The notes: generated by a model not told the origin, from the sequence alone. A DNA stretch of 64,000 bases from Lentzea kentuckyensis (GCF_002150765.1 NZ_MUYM01000128.1:1-64000), one strand, 5' to 3'; positions 1-8,848 are shown, numbered from the stretch's first letter. Translations and numbers: made by a program.

Positions 1-1
1 C

Positions 2-1594
2 GCGGCCGCCTACGCGTTCACGCGGTCGGTCAAGTCCGCGGAGAGCCGGCCGCGGACGAAGTGGTTGCTGTGGTGTGCTTTCTTCATCGGCTGCGGGTTC
101 CTCACCAAGATGCTGCAGGCGTGGATCGTGGTGCCGGGCTTCGCGCTGGCCTACCTGGTGGGCACTTCGGCGCCGGTGAAGCGGCGCATCCTCGACCTGC
201 TGGCCGCTGGTGCGGTGCTGGTCGCGTCGTCGTTCTGGTGGGTGGCGCTGCACGCGTGGTGGCCGGGCTCCAAGCCGTACATCGGCGGCAGCACGGACGG
301 CGGCGCGTGGGACCTGATCATCGGCTACAACGGGCTGGGCCGGGTGTTCGGCGGCAGCGGCAACCGGGGTGGCGGGCCTTCCGGTGCTGCTCCGACCGTC
401 GGTCAGCTGCCTCCCGGTCAGCTGCCTCCCGGCCAGGTGCCGACCGGTCAGGGGCCGATGGAGTTCGGCGGGCCCGGCGGCGCGATGTTCGGCGGTCAGC
501 CGGGCGCCACGCGGATGTTCGACGCGTCGGTCGGTGGGCAGATCTCCTGGTTGTTGCCGTTGTGCCTGGTGGTCCTGGTGGCCGTCGCGGTCGCGGGTGT
601 GCTGCGGTGGCGGCGCGGGGTTCCCGGTGTTCCGGCCGAACGCGCGGGCTGGTTCATGTGGGGCAGCTGGTTGCTGGTGACGGCGGTGGTGTTCAGCTTC
701 GCGCAGGGCATCTTCCACCCGTACTACACGACGATGCTCGCTCCGGCGGTCGCGGCGATCAGCGCTGCCGGTCTCGTGATGTTCTGGCGTGCCAAGAGCT
801 TCGTGCGTTTCCTGCTGCCGCTGTCGGTCGCGATCACGGCGGGATGGGCGTTCGTGCTGGTCTCCCGCGACACGTCCTTCCACGGCTGGACTCGCTGGGC
901 CGTGCTCGGGGTCGCGGCGGTGGCGATCGTGGTGCTGTTGGCAGGCCTGCGACGAGCCGGACTGGTGGCCGCGGTGGTCGCCGTGCTGCTGACCCCTGCC
1001 GTGTGGTCGACCGCTTCCGCGACGGCCGGCACCAACGGCGTGATGCCGGCGGCCGGGCCGGTCGACCGCGGCATGGGCGGCTTCGAGATCTTCATGAACG
1101 GGCAACAGCCACCCAACGGAACGCAGCTGCCCAACGGCATGCAGCCACCGAACGGGTCTCAGCCACCGAACGGCCGTGGGAACCGCGGCCCGATGATGAT
1201 GGGCGGTCCTGGCAGTGGTCGTGACCTCACCGACGAGCAGAAGCGGATTCTCAACTACGCCAAGGAACACGGCAACGGCGCCGAGATCACTCTCGCGATC
1301 GCCGGTTCGGCGCAGGCAGCCTCGCCGTACATCATGCGCAGCGACGAGGTGGTGATCGGCATGGGCGGTTTCTCCGGCTCCGACAACGCGCCGTCGGTCG
1401 ACCAGCTGCAACAGTGGGTCACCGAGGGCAAGCTCAAGTTCGTGCTCGGCGGCGGTGACCGGATGGGCGGTGGCGGTCCTGGCGGCCGCGGTGACAACGG
1501 CCGCCAGGCGTGGATCGAACAGCATTGCTCCACAGTGGATCCGAGCGCTTACGGCGGAGGATCAACGCAAACGCTCATGGAGTGTCATGCCTGA
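2..1594 (+). CDS. Membrane glycosyltransferase, YkcA/B-like mannosyltransferase type (3' part)
   Basis: The last 530 residues of a polytopic membrane protein; the frame is open from base 2 and the start lies before the window. It resembles PMT/ArnT-like glycosyltransferases of the YkcA/YkcB type, which use a polyprenyl-phosphate sugar and act at the outer face of the membrane. Several hydrophobic segments are visible (about bases 80-260 and 540-1010). They are followed from about base 1180 by a hydrophilic C-terminal domain with the family-like stretches IAGSAQAASPYI and VIGMGGFSGSDNAPS and a LQQWV helix. Two Gly/Pro/Gln-rich repeat loops interrupt the protein. Family is fairly sure; sugar donor and acceptor cannot be read from the sequence. 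Confidence 0.85.
   Translation, partial: AAAYAFTRSVKSAESRPRTKWLLWCAFFIGCGFLTKMLQAWIVVPGFALAYLVGTSAPVKRRILDLLAAGAVLVASSFWWVALHAWWPGSKPYIGGSTDGGAWDLIIGYNGLGRVFGGSGNRGGGPSGAAPTVGQLPPGQLPPGQVPTGQGPMEFGGPGGAMFGGQPGATRMFDASVGGQISWLLPLCLVVLVAVAVAGVLRWRRGVPGVPAERAGWFMWGSWLLVTAVVFSFAQGIFHPYYTTMLAPAVAAISAAGLVMFWRAKSFVRFLLPLSVAITAGWAFVLVSRDTSFHGWTRWAVLGVAAVAIVVLLAGLRRAGLVAAVVAVLLTPAVWSTASATAGTNGVMPAAGPVDRGMGGFEIFMNGQQPPNGTQLPNGMQPPNGSQPPNGRGNRGPMMMGGPGSGRDLTDEQKRILNYAKEHGNGAEITLAIAGSAQAASPYIMRSDEVVIGMGGFSGSDNAPSVDQLQQWVTEGKLKFVLGGGDRMGGGGPGGRGDNGRQAWIEQHCSTVDPSAYGGGSTQTLMECHA
401..460 (+). repeat. 15-nt tandem repeat inside glycosyltransferase
   Basis: Two identical 15-nt units (401-415 and 416-430) are followed by a diverged third and a partial fourth. 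They encode a GQLPP-type pentapeptide repeat in an extracytoplasmic loop. Confidence 0.85.
1106..1177 (+). repeat. 18-nt tandem repeat inside glycosyltransferase
   Basis: Four in-frame units of 18 nt encode the hexapeptide Q-(P/L)-P-N-G-x. The loop is low-complexity and likely to vary in length between strains. Confidence 0.85.
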
Positions 1595-1638
1595 GGGTTC
1601 GGCACCGCCGTCAGAGTTCGTTTCACCGCAACCCCTGG

Positions 1639-2442
1639 TCAGGGCACGAGTGCCCATGCCTTCTGCGCACTGGCTTTGCAGAACGTGAGCCAGCGGCTCT
1701 GCGTGGTGATCACGCCGTCGGACCCGGCCCTGGCGAGTGCCGTGGACGAGTTGCGCTGCGTCTCGGGTCCCCAGTCACCGTCGATTCCGGTGGTCAGGCC
1801 CCAGATGTACTGGCACGCGGCCTGGACGAAGTACGTCTGCGTCGCCGATCCCGTGTTGAAGCTGGAGTCGCCGCTGCCCGACACCGCGTTGTCGATGTGG
1901 GCGTGGTTGTGGTGCTCGGCGTTGTCCAGGTACGAGATCACGTGCCGGAAGTGGTAGTGCAGCGACGCCATCGTGCCCCAGTACCGGATCCGCGCGGTGC
2001 GCAGAGCGTCGCCGGTGAGGTTCCGCCACTGGTCGTAGCGGCCGTTGAAGGCGGTGAACATCGCGCCCGTGTCGCGGTTCGTGATGAGCAGGCGTGCGAG
2101 GTCGAAGGCGCGACCTTCGCCGTGCATGCCGGGCTTGTCGACGTAGGCGCCGTACGAGTAGATCTTGTGCGGCGCGGTCCAGTGGGCCGGCGTCCAGTTG
2201 CGCCAGTGGACGTGCCAGGTCTCCAGGCGGGAGTAGAACCCGGGCTCGTAGCGGAACGACGTCGCGGCGCCGTTCACCTCGTAGAAGGTCGGTTGCGAGT
2301 TGATCTCGTTGTGGCTGACCAGGCTCGCCGCGGAGGCGTGGCCGGTGCCGAGCAGAACCGCCGCTGAGCCCGCCACTCCCGCGGCGAGGATGCTCCGGCG
2401 CGACATGGATCCGTTCATGCCCAGCAGTGTTCTGCCGGGCAT
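1639..2442 (-). CDS. Tat-exported M15/extensin-like peptidoglycan-active protein
   Basis: A 267-residue secreted protein. The N-terminus has a twin-arginine signal (SRRSILAAG, then a hydrophobic run ending near GHASA). The body carries HGEGRAFDLAR and a later HNHAHID, which match the zinc-ligand layout of the extensin-like C-terminal/M15 group of D-Ala-D-Ala-type peptidases. The C-terminus (GIDGDWGPETQ) looks like a peptidoglycan-binding domain 1 repeat. It probably acts on cell-wall peptides outside the membrane. Met-9 (base 2418) and Met-13 (base 2406) are other possible starts; a weak AGGGA favours the first. Activity and substrate are inferred. Confidence 0.75.
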   Translation of the reverse strand: MPGRTLLGMNGSMSRRSILAAGVAGSAAVLLGTGHASAASLVSHNEINSQPTFYEVNGAATSFRYEPGFYSRLETWHVHWRNWTPAHWTAPHKIYSYGAYVDKPGMHGEGRAFDLARLLITNRDTGAMFTAFNGRYDQWRNLTGDALRTARIRYWGTMASLHYHFRHVISYLDNAEHHNHAHIDNAVSGSGDSSFNTGSATQTYFVQAACQYIWGLTTGIDGDWGPETQRNSSTALARAGSDGVITTQSRWLTFCKASAQKAWALVP

Positions 2443-2453
2443 GAACGCGATCC

Positions 2454-2594
2454 CTAGTCCTGCGGCCAGTCTTCTGCCACAGGGACGCTGACCGGCGTCT
2501 CACCGACGCCGGTCAGCTCCTGGTGCTCCGCCTCGCCGGTCAGGCCGAGCGCGCGGAGCTTTTGTTCCTCGCTGGCACCGAACATGAAGCACAT
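2454..2594 (-). CDS. Small hypothetical protein, 46 aa
   Basis: An ATG-initiated 46-codon frame starting MCFMFGASEEQK and ending EDWPQD, directly upstream of and co-oriented with the Tat protein (11-nt gap). Nearly every third codon position is G or C, as in neighbouring genes, and the composition is ordinary (acidic, soluble). No clear Shine-Dalgarno precedes it and no family is recognised. It may be a real small protein or a chance frame. The 194 bases upstream, to the DUF2252 gene, hold nothing recognisable. Confidence 0.45.
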   Translation of the reverse strand: MCFMFGASEEQKLRALGLTGEAEHQELTGVGETPVSVPVAEDWPQD

Positions 2595-2788
2595 GCCACT
2601 GACGCTAGGCGCGTGCGCGGGCCGGGGCTTCTCGATTCCTGCTCGACCTCCCCTGCCCCTCTTGCCCGGTTTGTTGGGTTTCCGGCCAACTCGTACGGAA
2701 CTGGGAACGAAATTTGCACGCGCACGGGTACGGGCACGCATCCTCGTGCTGGTATTTGCGTCCTCTAGTGGGAGAGAGGGAGGCTGCC

Positions 2789-4099
2789 ATGACCGATCGC
2801 GGCGACCGCATCGTGAGCGTGCTCGAGGAAGCGTTCTCCGGACTGATGGCGGCCGACCCCGCCGCGTTCCGGCACAAGTTCCGCAAGATGGCGGCCGAAC
2901 CGTTCGCGTTCTACCGAGGTAGCGCCTGCCTGTTCTACGCCGACATGGCCGAACTGCCGGACGAGTGGGCGGACGACCGCACCGGCCGCATCTGGATCCA
3001 GGGCGACCTGCACGCCCAGAACTTCGGCACCTACATGGACGCCGAGGGCACGCTGGTGTTCGACGTCAACGACTTCGACGAGGCCTACCTCGGCTCGTTC
3101 ACCTGGGACGTCCGCCGCTTCGCCGCCTCCATGGCCCTGCTCGGCTGGCGCAAGGCGTTGCCGGACAGCGTGATCACCGACCTGATCCGCACCTACGTCA
3201 CCGCCTACGTGAAACAGGTCCGCGCGTTCGCCACACGTCCCGGCGACGAGCTCTTCAGCCTGCGCCTCGACAACACCGAGGGCGCCCTGCACCGCGTCCT
3301 GCAACGCGCCCGCCTCGAAACCCGCATCGGCCTGCTGAACGACAAGACCGCCATCGTCGACTACGAACGCCGCTTCCGCCGCGACCGCGAAGGCACCCAC
3401 GAACTGACGCCGGAGGTGCACGCCGCGGTCGGCCGGGCCTTCGATTCCTACCTCGACACGATCCCGACCGGCAAACGGGCCAGCAGCCGCACCTACGCCG
3501 TCAAGGACGTCGTGGGCCGCAGCGGTTTCGGCATCGGCTCGGCCGGCCTGCACGCCTACAACATCCTGGTGGAGGGCCGCTCCCAGGCGTTGGAGAACGA
3601 CGTCGTCCTCTCGATGAAACAGGCGAACGTCGCCGCCCCCAGCCGAATCGTGCCCGACACGCGGATCCGCGAGTACTTCACCGACCACGGCCACCGCACC
3701 GCCGTCTCGCAGCGGGCCCTGCAGGCGCACGCCGACCCGTGGCTCGGCCACACCCAGATCGACGGCGTCGGATACGTCGTCGCCGAACTCTCGCCCTACG
3801 AGGCCGACCTGGACTGGTCCGACCTGACCGAACCCACCGACATGCTGCCGGTCCTCGACTACCTGGGCCGCGCCACGGCCAAGATGCACTGCGTGGCGGA
3901 CGAGGACTCCGCGCAGACCCTGGTCGACTTCCAGTGCGAGGAGGCGATCGCCGCGGCCATCGGCGACCGCGACGACGAGTTCGCCGACTCGATCGTCGGG
4001 TTCGCGCTGGACTACGCGCGGCAGACGCGGGAGGACCACCGGCTGTTCGTGGACGCGTTCCGGGAGGGCCGGATCAAGGGTGTCGGCTCGACGGCTTAG
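2789..4099 (+). CDS. DUF2252 family protein
   Basis: 436 residues, full length for DUF2252. The family has a protein-kinase/aminoglycoside-phosphotransferase-like look: WIQGDLHAQNFGTY resembles the catalytic-loop GDxHxxN motif, and the following FDVNDFDEAY resembles the metal-binding DFD. The biochemical role of the family is unknown to me. The ATG at 2789 is chosen because a GGGAGG ribosome site sits just upstream; the frame is also open further 5' but without a start signal. It seems to be transcribed alone. Confidence 0.88.
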   Translation: MTDRGDRIVSVLEEAFSGLMAADPAAFRHKFRKMAAEPFAFYRGSACLFYADMAELPDEWADDRTGRIWIQGDLHAQNFGTYMDAEGTLVFDVNDFDEAYLGSFTWDVRRFAASMALLGWRKALPDSVITDLIRTYVTAYVKQVRAFATRPGDELFSLRLDNTEGALHRVLQRARLETRIGLLNDKTAIVDYERRFRRDREGTHELTPEVHAAVGRAFDSYLDTIPTGKRASSRTYAVKDVVGRSGFGIGSAGLHAYNILVEGRSQALENDVVLSMKQANVAAPSRIVPDTRIREYFTDHGHRTAVSQRALQAHADPWLGHTQIDGVGYVVAELSPYEADLDWSDLTEPTDMLPVLDYLGRATAKMHCVADEDSAQTLVDFQCEEAIAAAIGDRDDEFADSIVGFALDYARQTREDHRLFVDAFREGRIKGVGSTA

Positions 4100-4150
4100 C
4101 GGCGTGGCTCGCAACGTCGCAGGAGGAATTCGCGGTCAGACGGACGCATC

Positions 4151-4240
4151 GTGATCAAGAACGGCGTCCTGCTGCCCGGCCTGGACGACGTGCGGCGCCT
4201 CATCCACGGCTTCGAGCGCCGTTCCGGCAGACGAGCTTGA
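4151..4240 (+). other. Possible short ORF or gene remnant
   Basis: A 29-codon GTG-started frame (VIKNGVLLPGLDDVRRLIHG and so on) lies between the DUF2252 and glycosyltransferase genes. An AGGAGG sits about 25 bases upstream, too far for normal initiation. The peptide looks protein-like but matches nothing I recognise; it may be the tail of a decayed gene. Confidence 0.2.
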
Positions 4241-4298
4241 TCCTCCGCTCCTTCGCGCAAGCACTCACCCAATTCGTTAGAGGCGTACTCTGATCAAT

Positions 4299-5420
4299 AT
4301 GCGCATCCTCGTGTCAAGTGTTCCTCAGCACGGCCACCTCCTGCCGCTGCTCCCCCTCGCCCGCGCGTTCCAGGACCGCGGCCACGAGGTGGCCGTGCTG
4401 ACCGCCGCCGGCATGTCGCCCGTCCTCGCCGCTCAAGGCCTGAAGCTCCTTCCCGCCGGCCCACTGCCGGACGCGCTGTTCGCCGAGGTCGCCCGGCGGA
4501 CCGGAGCCGACCCTGCGAGCGCGCCCACGCCCGCCTCGGTGGCCGAGTTCTTCGCGGGCACCCGGATCGACCTGACCGCGGACGAGGCGCTCGCGGTCAC
4601 CGAGGGCTTCCGGCCGGACCTCGTGGTGGCCGAGTTGTGCGACTACGTGGGGCCGTTGGTGGCGGCGAGGACGGGCGCGCCCGTGGCGACCCTGGCATTC
4701 GGGCCGCCGCTGCCGCCGGTGTTCACTGAGGCCATGGACACCATGGCTCGCAGCCGGCACGAGGTGCGTGACCTGCCGTGGCAGCCTCGGAAGTGGCTGC
4801 TCGACACGTGGCCCGCGTCGATGCGGGCGGACGAGTGGCAGCGGCCGGAGGGCTGGTTGCCGTTGCGGCCGGAGGCGTTCCGGGAGCCCGGATCGGCCGT
4901 GACGACGCCGCCGGTTTCGGCCCGGCAGCGGGTGCTGGTGACGTTCGGGACGTGGTTCAGCGACCCGGCGAAACTCAGCCCGCTGCTCCAGGAATTGTCC
5001 ACATTGGACGTCGAGGTGGTGGTGACGCTGGGACTCGCGGCCAAGCCGGAGGAGTTCGACGTCGACAGCGAGCGGGTCGCGTTCGTCGGGTTCAGGCCGA
5101 TGGAGGACCTGCTCGACGGGGTCGACGTCGTGGTCACGCACGGCGGGGCGGGGACGACGGCGGCCGCGTTGGCCAAGGGTGTGCCACTGGTCGTGCTGCC
5201 GCAGGGCGCCGACCAGTTCTTCCAGGCCGAACGGGTGGCGGCCGCGGGCGCGAGCATCGCGCTCGATCCGCCGGCGCAGACGCCCGCGAACCTGGTCGCG
5301 GCGGTGCGGAAGGTCCTGGAGGACACGAGCTTCCGGGAGAACGTGACGACGATCGCCAAGGAGATCGCCGCGATGCCGGACGCGCACGCGGTGGCCGCGA
5401 CACTGGAAGCCGGTTCATGA
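4299..5420 (+). CDS. GT1/MGT-type glycosyltransferase
   Basis: 373 residues of the UDP-glycosyltransferase superfamily (macrolide glycosyltransferase-like). The N-terminal domain opens MRILVSSVPQHGHLLPLLPL, with the family's acceptor-side histidine. The C-terminal domain holds VTFGTW, VTHGGAGTT and LPQGADQFFQAE, the diphospho-nucleotide-sugar binding motif. Such enzymes glycosylate macrolides or other small hydrophobic molecules in the cytoplasm, in biosynthesis or in drug inactivation. The next gene, a TetR regulator, starts inside its stop codon (ATGA), so the two are coupled. Substrate unknown. Confidence 0.88.
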   Translation: MRILVSSVPQHGHLLPLLPLARAFQDRGHEVAVLTAAGMSPVLAAQGLKLLPAGPLPDALFAEVARRTGADPASAPTPASVAEFFAGTRIDLTADEALAVTEGFRPDLVVAELCDYVGPLVAARTGAPVATLAFGPPLPPVFTEAMDTMARSRHEVRDLPWQPRKWLLDTWPASMRADEWQRPEGWLPLRPEAFREPGSAVTTPPVSARQRVLVTFGTWFSDPAKLSPLLQELSTLDVEVVVTLGLAAKPEEFDVDSERVAFVGFRPMEDLLDGVDVVVTHGGAGTTAAALAKGVPLVVLPQGADQFFQAERVAAAGASIALDPPAQTPANLVAAVRKVLEDTSFRENVTTIAKEIAAMPDAHAVAATLEAGS

Positions 5421-6025
5421 CGAGGCCGTACCACTCACCGCGCCGTGCGCAGGATGCCGCCGGCACCCGGCGGGACATCCTGCGCGCGGCCGCGGAGTTG
5501 TTCTCCGCCAACGGGTATGCGCGCGTCACGGTGGCGGACATCGCCAAGCTCGCCGGGGTCGCGCCGCAGACCGTCTACTCGAGCGCGGGCAGCAAGTCGG
5601 AGATCCTGCACACGATCGTCAGCGAGTCGATCGCGCGCACCGACGCGTCCGCGACCACGGAGGCGATCCGGAACTCGGAGGGGCTGGCCACCGCGCTCAC
5701 GCTGCTGGCCAGGGGAACCCGCATCGGCAACGAGACCGAGCAGAAGGTCATCGAGACGCTGCTCGCCGCGGTTCCCGTGCACGAGGACGGCGCCACGCTC
5801 TGGGCGCAGAGCACGACCGCCTACCGTCAGGCGCTCAGGGACGTCGCGGAACACCTGCGGGACAAGGGACTTCTCCGGACCGACGTCGAGCAGACGACCG
5901 ACGTGCTGTGGTTCTGCTTCGGTTTCGCGGCGTGGCGGACCCTGGTCAGGGAGTGCGGGTGGTCCTGGGACGACGCCGAACGATGGCTGGCCCAGCAGGC
6001 CATCACGGTCTTCACCCACAGCTGA
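5417..6025 (+). CDS. TetR-family transcriptional regulator
   Basis: 202 residues. The N-terminal helix-turn-helix is clear: RRDILRAAAELFSANGYARV, then TVADIAKLAGVAPQTVYSSAGSKSEIL. The tyrosine that usually reads TVYRHFGSK is present. The C-terminal two thirds form the all-helical ligand domain (WFCFGFAAWRTLV near the end). The start codon overlaps the stop of the glycosyltransferase by 4 bases, so it probably controls that gene in response to the compound it modifies. Confidence 0.9.
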   Translation: MTRPYHSPRRAQDAAGTRRDILRAAAELFSANGYARVTVADIAKLAGVAPQTVYSSAGSKSEILHTIVSESIARTDASATTEAIRNSEGLATALTLLARGTRIGNETEQKVIETLLAAVPVHEDGATLWAQSTTAYRQALRDVAEHLRDKGLLRTDVEQTTDVLWFCFGFAAWRTLVRECGWSWDDAERWLAQQAITVFTHS

Positions 6026-6080
6026 CGTGAACCAGCTCATAAAGCCAAAAGCCTGACGAGTCAGATATTTTGTACTCATC

Positions 6081-6680
6081 GTGAAGCTCGTCTACGTCTT
6101 CGACGCCTACTGCGGTTGGTCGCACGCCTTCTCCGGCACGCTGGAGACGGTCATCGCGCGGCACCCCGAACTGCCCGTCGAGGTGGTCTCCGGTGGCCTG
6201 TTCACCGGCGCGCGCCGGGTGCCGATCCGCGAGTACGGGTTCATCAAGGGCGCCAACGCCCAGATCACCGAGCGGACCGGGGCGACGTTCGGCGAGGCCT
6301 TCGACGTGCTGCTCGCCGACGGGTCGTTCGTCATGGACTCCGAGGCGGCGGCGCGCGGGCTGATCGCGCTGCGCCAGGCCGCGCCGGACCGGGCGGCCGA
6401 GTTGGCCGTGGCGATGCAGCAGGCGTACTTCCACGACGGGCTGAGCCTGTCCAACGCCAAGACCTACCGGGTGATCGCCGACGCGTTCGGGCTCGACTCC
6501 GACGCGGTGGTGAGCGCGTTCAAGAACGCCGTGCCGGACACCGACTTCAGCCGGGCCGCGCAGCTCGGGGTGAGCAGCTTCCCGACCTTGATCGCCCTGC
6601 AGGGGACCAAGGCGTTCGTGCTCGCGCGTGGACACGCCACCGCAGATGAGATCGACGAGCGGCTGACGCAGCTCCTCTGA
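6081..6680 (+). CDS. DsbA-family thioredoxin-fold protein (single active-site Cys)
   Basis: 199 residues with the thioredoxin fold split by a helical insert, as in DsbA/FrnE proteins. The active site reads YCGWS instead of CxxC: Cys-11 is kept and the second cysteine is Ser-14. A cis-Pro loop (VSSFPTLI) is present. There is no signal peptide, so it acts in the cytoplasm. Loss of the resolving cysteine points to a glutathione/mycothiol-type monothiol or isomerase role rather than disulfide formation (inference). Starts with GTG, 55 bases after the TetR stop; the gap contains a short TGAC/GTCA dyad. Confidence 0.8.
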   Translation: MKLVYVFDAYCGWSHAFSGTLETVIARHPELPVEVVSGGLFTGARRVPIREYGFIKGANAQITERTGATFGEAFDVLLADGSFVMDSEAAARGLIALRQAAPDRAAELAVAMQQAYFHDGLSLSNAKTYRVIADAFGLDSDAVVSAFKNAVPDTDFSRAAQLGVSSFPTLIALQGTKAFVLARGHATADEIDERLTQLL

Positions 6681-6692
6681 GTGAACGCGTTG

Positions 6693-7802
6693 CTACGCGC
6701 GGGATTCGATGGTTCCGCGCAGAGCTTTGGCGAACCGGCGCAAGCCCTGCGGGTCCGGGCGGTAGGCGAGGATCTCGTGGCCGTCGATGTCGTGTGCCAG
6801 CGGGGAATCGTTCATCACGGTGCGGCCGTTCGGCAGCGTCCTGGTCAACGCGTCGAGCCTGCCGACCAGGACGCAACGGTTGCCCAGCGTGGGCAGCAGC
6901 GTCTGGATCTCCCAGCGCAACGCGTCGGACGGGATGGTCACGTCGATGATCACCACGCCCGAAGCGTGCGCGAACCCGACCACGGCCTGCCGCCACACGG
7001 CGTGCGCCACCGTGACGACGGTGAGCCGGGGCGAGAGGATCTTGCTGCTCTTCCTGGCCAACTTGGACACGCGGCCGGGGATCTCACGCTCCGTGCGGAT
7101 GCGCTGGGTCAACGCGCGCTCGGCTCGGCGGGCCTTGAAGTAGCTGAAGAGCAGCAGTGGCACGGAAACGCCGACGAGAGCGATCAGCAGCCACATGAGG
7201 ATGAAGATGACAAGGCCGAGGACCATCGCGCCGCCGAGGGCCTTGCCGATGCCGTCCAGGCCGTCACTGCCGGTGCCGGGCGACACGGTCGCGCCGGCCA
7301 TCCAGTCGTCCACGAACGAGTCCGCACCGAACTGCATGAACCACCAGACGAACACACCGACCGCGGCGAGCACGAACAAGGTGCCGGCACCCGATGCCTT
7401 GCGCGGTGCCGTCGAGCCGCCGATGCCCTGCACCATGTCGTCGTCGAGCGTCACCAAACGCCACGAGCCACCGATCGCGTTCGTCGCGGCGAAGCTCAAC
7501 GCCTTGGTCGCGTCCGCGTAACCGAAGCGCCGCAGGAACAACACGAGCCGCCGACGTCCGCGCAGCAGTTGCAGCCCAAGCCACAGCCCGGCGAACGCCG
7601 CGACCGCGCACCAGGCCGTGTAGAGCGCGGCCGTCGTCTTGTCCGGACCCCGGAACGAGTCAGTCAGCTGCAGCGCGACGAGGTAGACCAGTCCGATCAG
7701 GCCCACCACGCCGACCAGGATCAACGGCACCGACGCCGCCACCGCGGCCGCTCTGCCCGCCCGACGCGGGCGCGGTCCGTCCAGCACGATCCGCACGCCC
7801 AC
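6693..7802 (-). CDS. Hypothetical membrane protein
   Basis: 369 residues, GTG start. Two hydrophobic segments near the N-terminus (VPLILVGVVGLIGLVYLVAL and a following AAFAGLWLGLQLL) and two in the middle (FVLAAVGVFVWWFMQ and MVLGLVIFILMWLLIALVGV) alternate with a cytoplasmic loop and a soluble C-terminal domain. The C-terminal domain reads VVIIDVTIPSDALRWEIQTL and RCVLVGRLDAL, giving an alternating alpha/beta pattern. No family recognised. It lies 76 bases downstream of the GGDEF gene in the same direction and may be co-transcribed. Confidence 0.7.
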   Translation of the reverse strand: MGVRIVLDGPRPRRAGRAAAVAASVPLILVGVVGLIGLVYLVALQLTDSFRGPDKTTAALYTAWCAVAAFAGLWLGLQLLRGRRRLVLFLRRFGYADATKALSFAATNAIGGSWRLVTLDDDMVQGIGGSTAPRKASGAGTLFVLAAVGVFVWWFMQFGADSFVDDWMAGATVSPGTGSDGLDGIGKALGGAMVLGLVIFILMWLLIALVGVSVPLLLFSYFKARRAERALTQRIRTEREIPGRVSKLARKSSKILSPRLTVVTVAHAVWRQAVVGFAHASGVVIIDVTIPSDALRWEIQTLLPTLGNRCVLVGRLDALTRTLPNGRTVMNDSPLAHDIDGHEILAYRPDPQGLRRFAKALRGTIESRA

Positions 7803-7878
7803 CGCACGCCTCCCCGTTGATGCCGAAACATCATTATGAGGACGGCGAGGCCGCTCCTGATACAGCGCGAACAGGTGA

Positions 7879-8808
7879 TCAGCGAACCAGTCCGTGGTGG
7901 CGGTTGGTCCACGCGGCGACGGCCGGCAGCACGTCGGTGATCCACTCTCGGGCGGCGGCGGTGAGCTCGTAGCGGCTCGCCCGGCGGAGCACGAAGCCGT
8001 TGTCCTGCAAGCGCTCCAACGTCATGATCACGCGCGGGCCGAGTGCGGAGATGAGCTCCTCGGCGCCCTTCGCGCCGTCGGACAGCGCGACCATGACGTG
8101 GGGCAGCTGGTCGCTGCTCATCAGGTCCTGCAACGCGATCAGGTGGTGCAGGGCGGAGGCGTCGGCGTTGCGCTCGGCAGTGAACGCACTCGGGTCGTGC
8201 ACCTGGACACGGGCCCTGCCGTTGCGCTTCGCCCGTTGCAGTGCCGAGTCGGTGTCGCGGACCAGGTCGATGAGCGTGTCCTCGGCGCCCGGCACGTGCG
8301 ACGCGACACCGATGGACGCGGTCTGGCCGTGCAGCGTGAGGCCGTAGCCGTCGTTCGTGGTGATCTCGGTCTGTAACGAGCGGATGCCGCGCAACATCCG
8401 TTCGGCGACAACGGCCGCTTCACTGCCCGTGGTGCGTGGCAGCAGCACGAGGAACTCATCGCCGCCGTACCGGCACACGAGATCCGACGAGCGTGTGTGC
8501 GTCTTCAGCACGTCGGCGACATCGCTCAGCACGACGTCGCCGGCCGGGTGGCCGTACTCGTCGTTGATCTTCTTGAAGCGGTCGAGGTCGATCATGAGCA
8601 GCGCGACCTGCTCCCACCGGCGCTGGGCACGGCGGTACGCCGCGGGTGCCTGGTCGTCCCAGCCCCACCGGCCGAGCAGGCCGGTCAGGCGGTCCGTCGC
8701 CCACGCACCAACCGGTTGCGCGCAGGAACCACAGCGTGAGGGAGCGCTCTCGTCGTGCAAGCGCAGAGAACCAAGGTTCACCGGAAGTCCCGTCCGCGCA
8801 GTCGTCAT
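7879..8808 (-). CDS. Diguanylate cyclase (GGDEF) fused to an HxlR/MarR-like winged helix
   Basis: 309 residues in three parts. A short N-terminal CGSC (Cys-26, Cys-29) could be half of a metal site. Residues 38-200 form a GGDEF domain with DRLTGLLGR, MIDLDRFKKINDEYGH and an intact RYGGDEF (GGDEF at 115-119). An RxxD inhibitory site (Arg-106, Asp-109) stands exactly five residues before it, so an active, c-di-GMP-inhibited cyclase is expected. Residues about 225-309 look like a winged helix of the HxlR/MarR kind (ALGPRVIMTLERLQDNGFV, then YELTAAAREWI and VAAWTNRHH). No membrane segment; cytoplasmic. Synthesis of c-di-GMP in a DNA-binding protein is unusual. Confidence 0.85.
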   Translation of the reverse strand: MTTARTGLPVNLGSLRLHDESAPSRCGSCAQPVGAWATDRLTGLLGRWGWDDQAPAAYRRAQRRWEQVALLMIDLDRFKKINDEYGHPAGDVVLSDVADVLKTHTRSSDLVCRYGGDEFLVLLPRTTGSEAAVVAERMLRGIRSLQTEITTNDGYGLTLHGQTASIGVASHVPGAEDTLIDLVRDTDSALQRAKRNGRARVQVHDPSAFTAERNADASALHHLIALQDLMSSDQLPHVMVALSDGAKGAEELISALGPRVIMTLERLQDNGFVLRRASRYELTAAAREWITDVLPAVAAWTNRHHGLVR

Positions 8809-8848
8809 GAGTCCCCCCAGACTTCAGCTCTGACTGGCCCGATCTGCC

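Noticed and set aside
2595-2788. GC-rich gap upstream of the DUF2252 gene searched for an RNA gene
   Set aside because: No tRNA-like cloverleaf, riboswitch pattern or strong hairpin could be seen.
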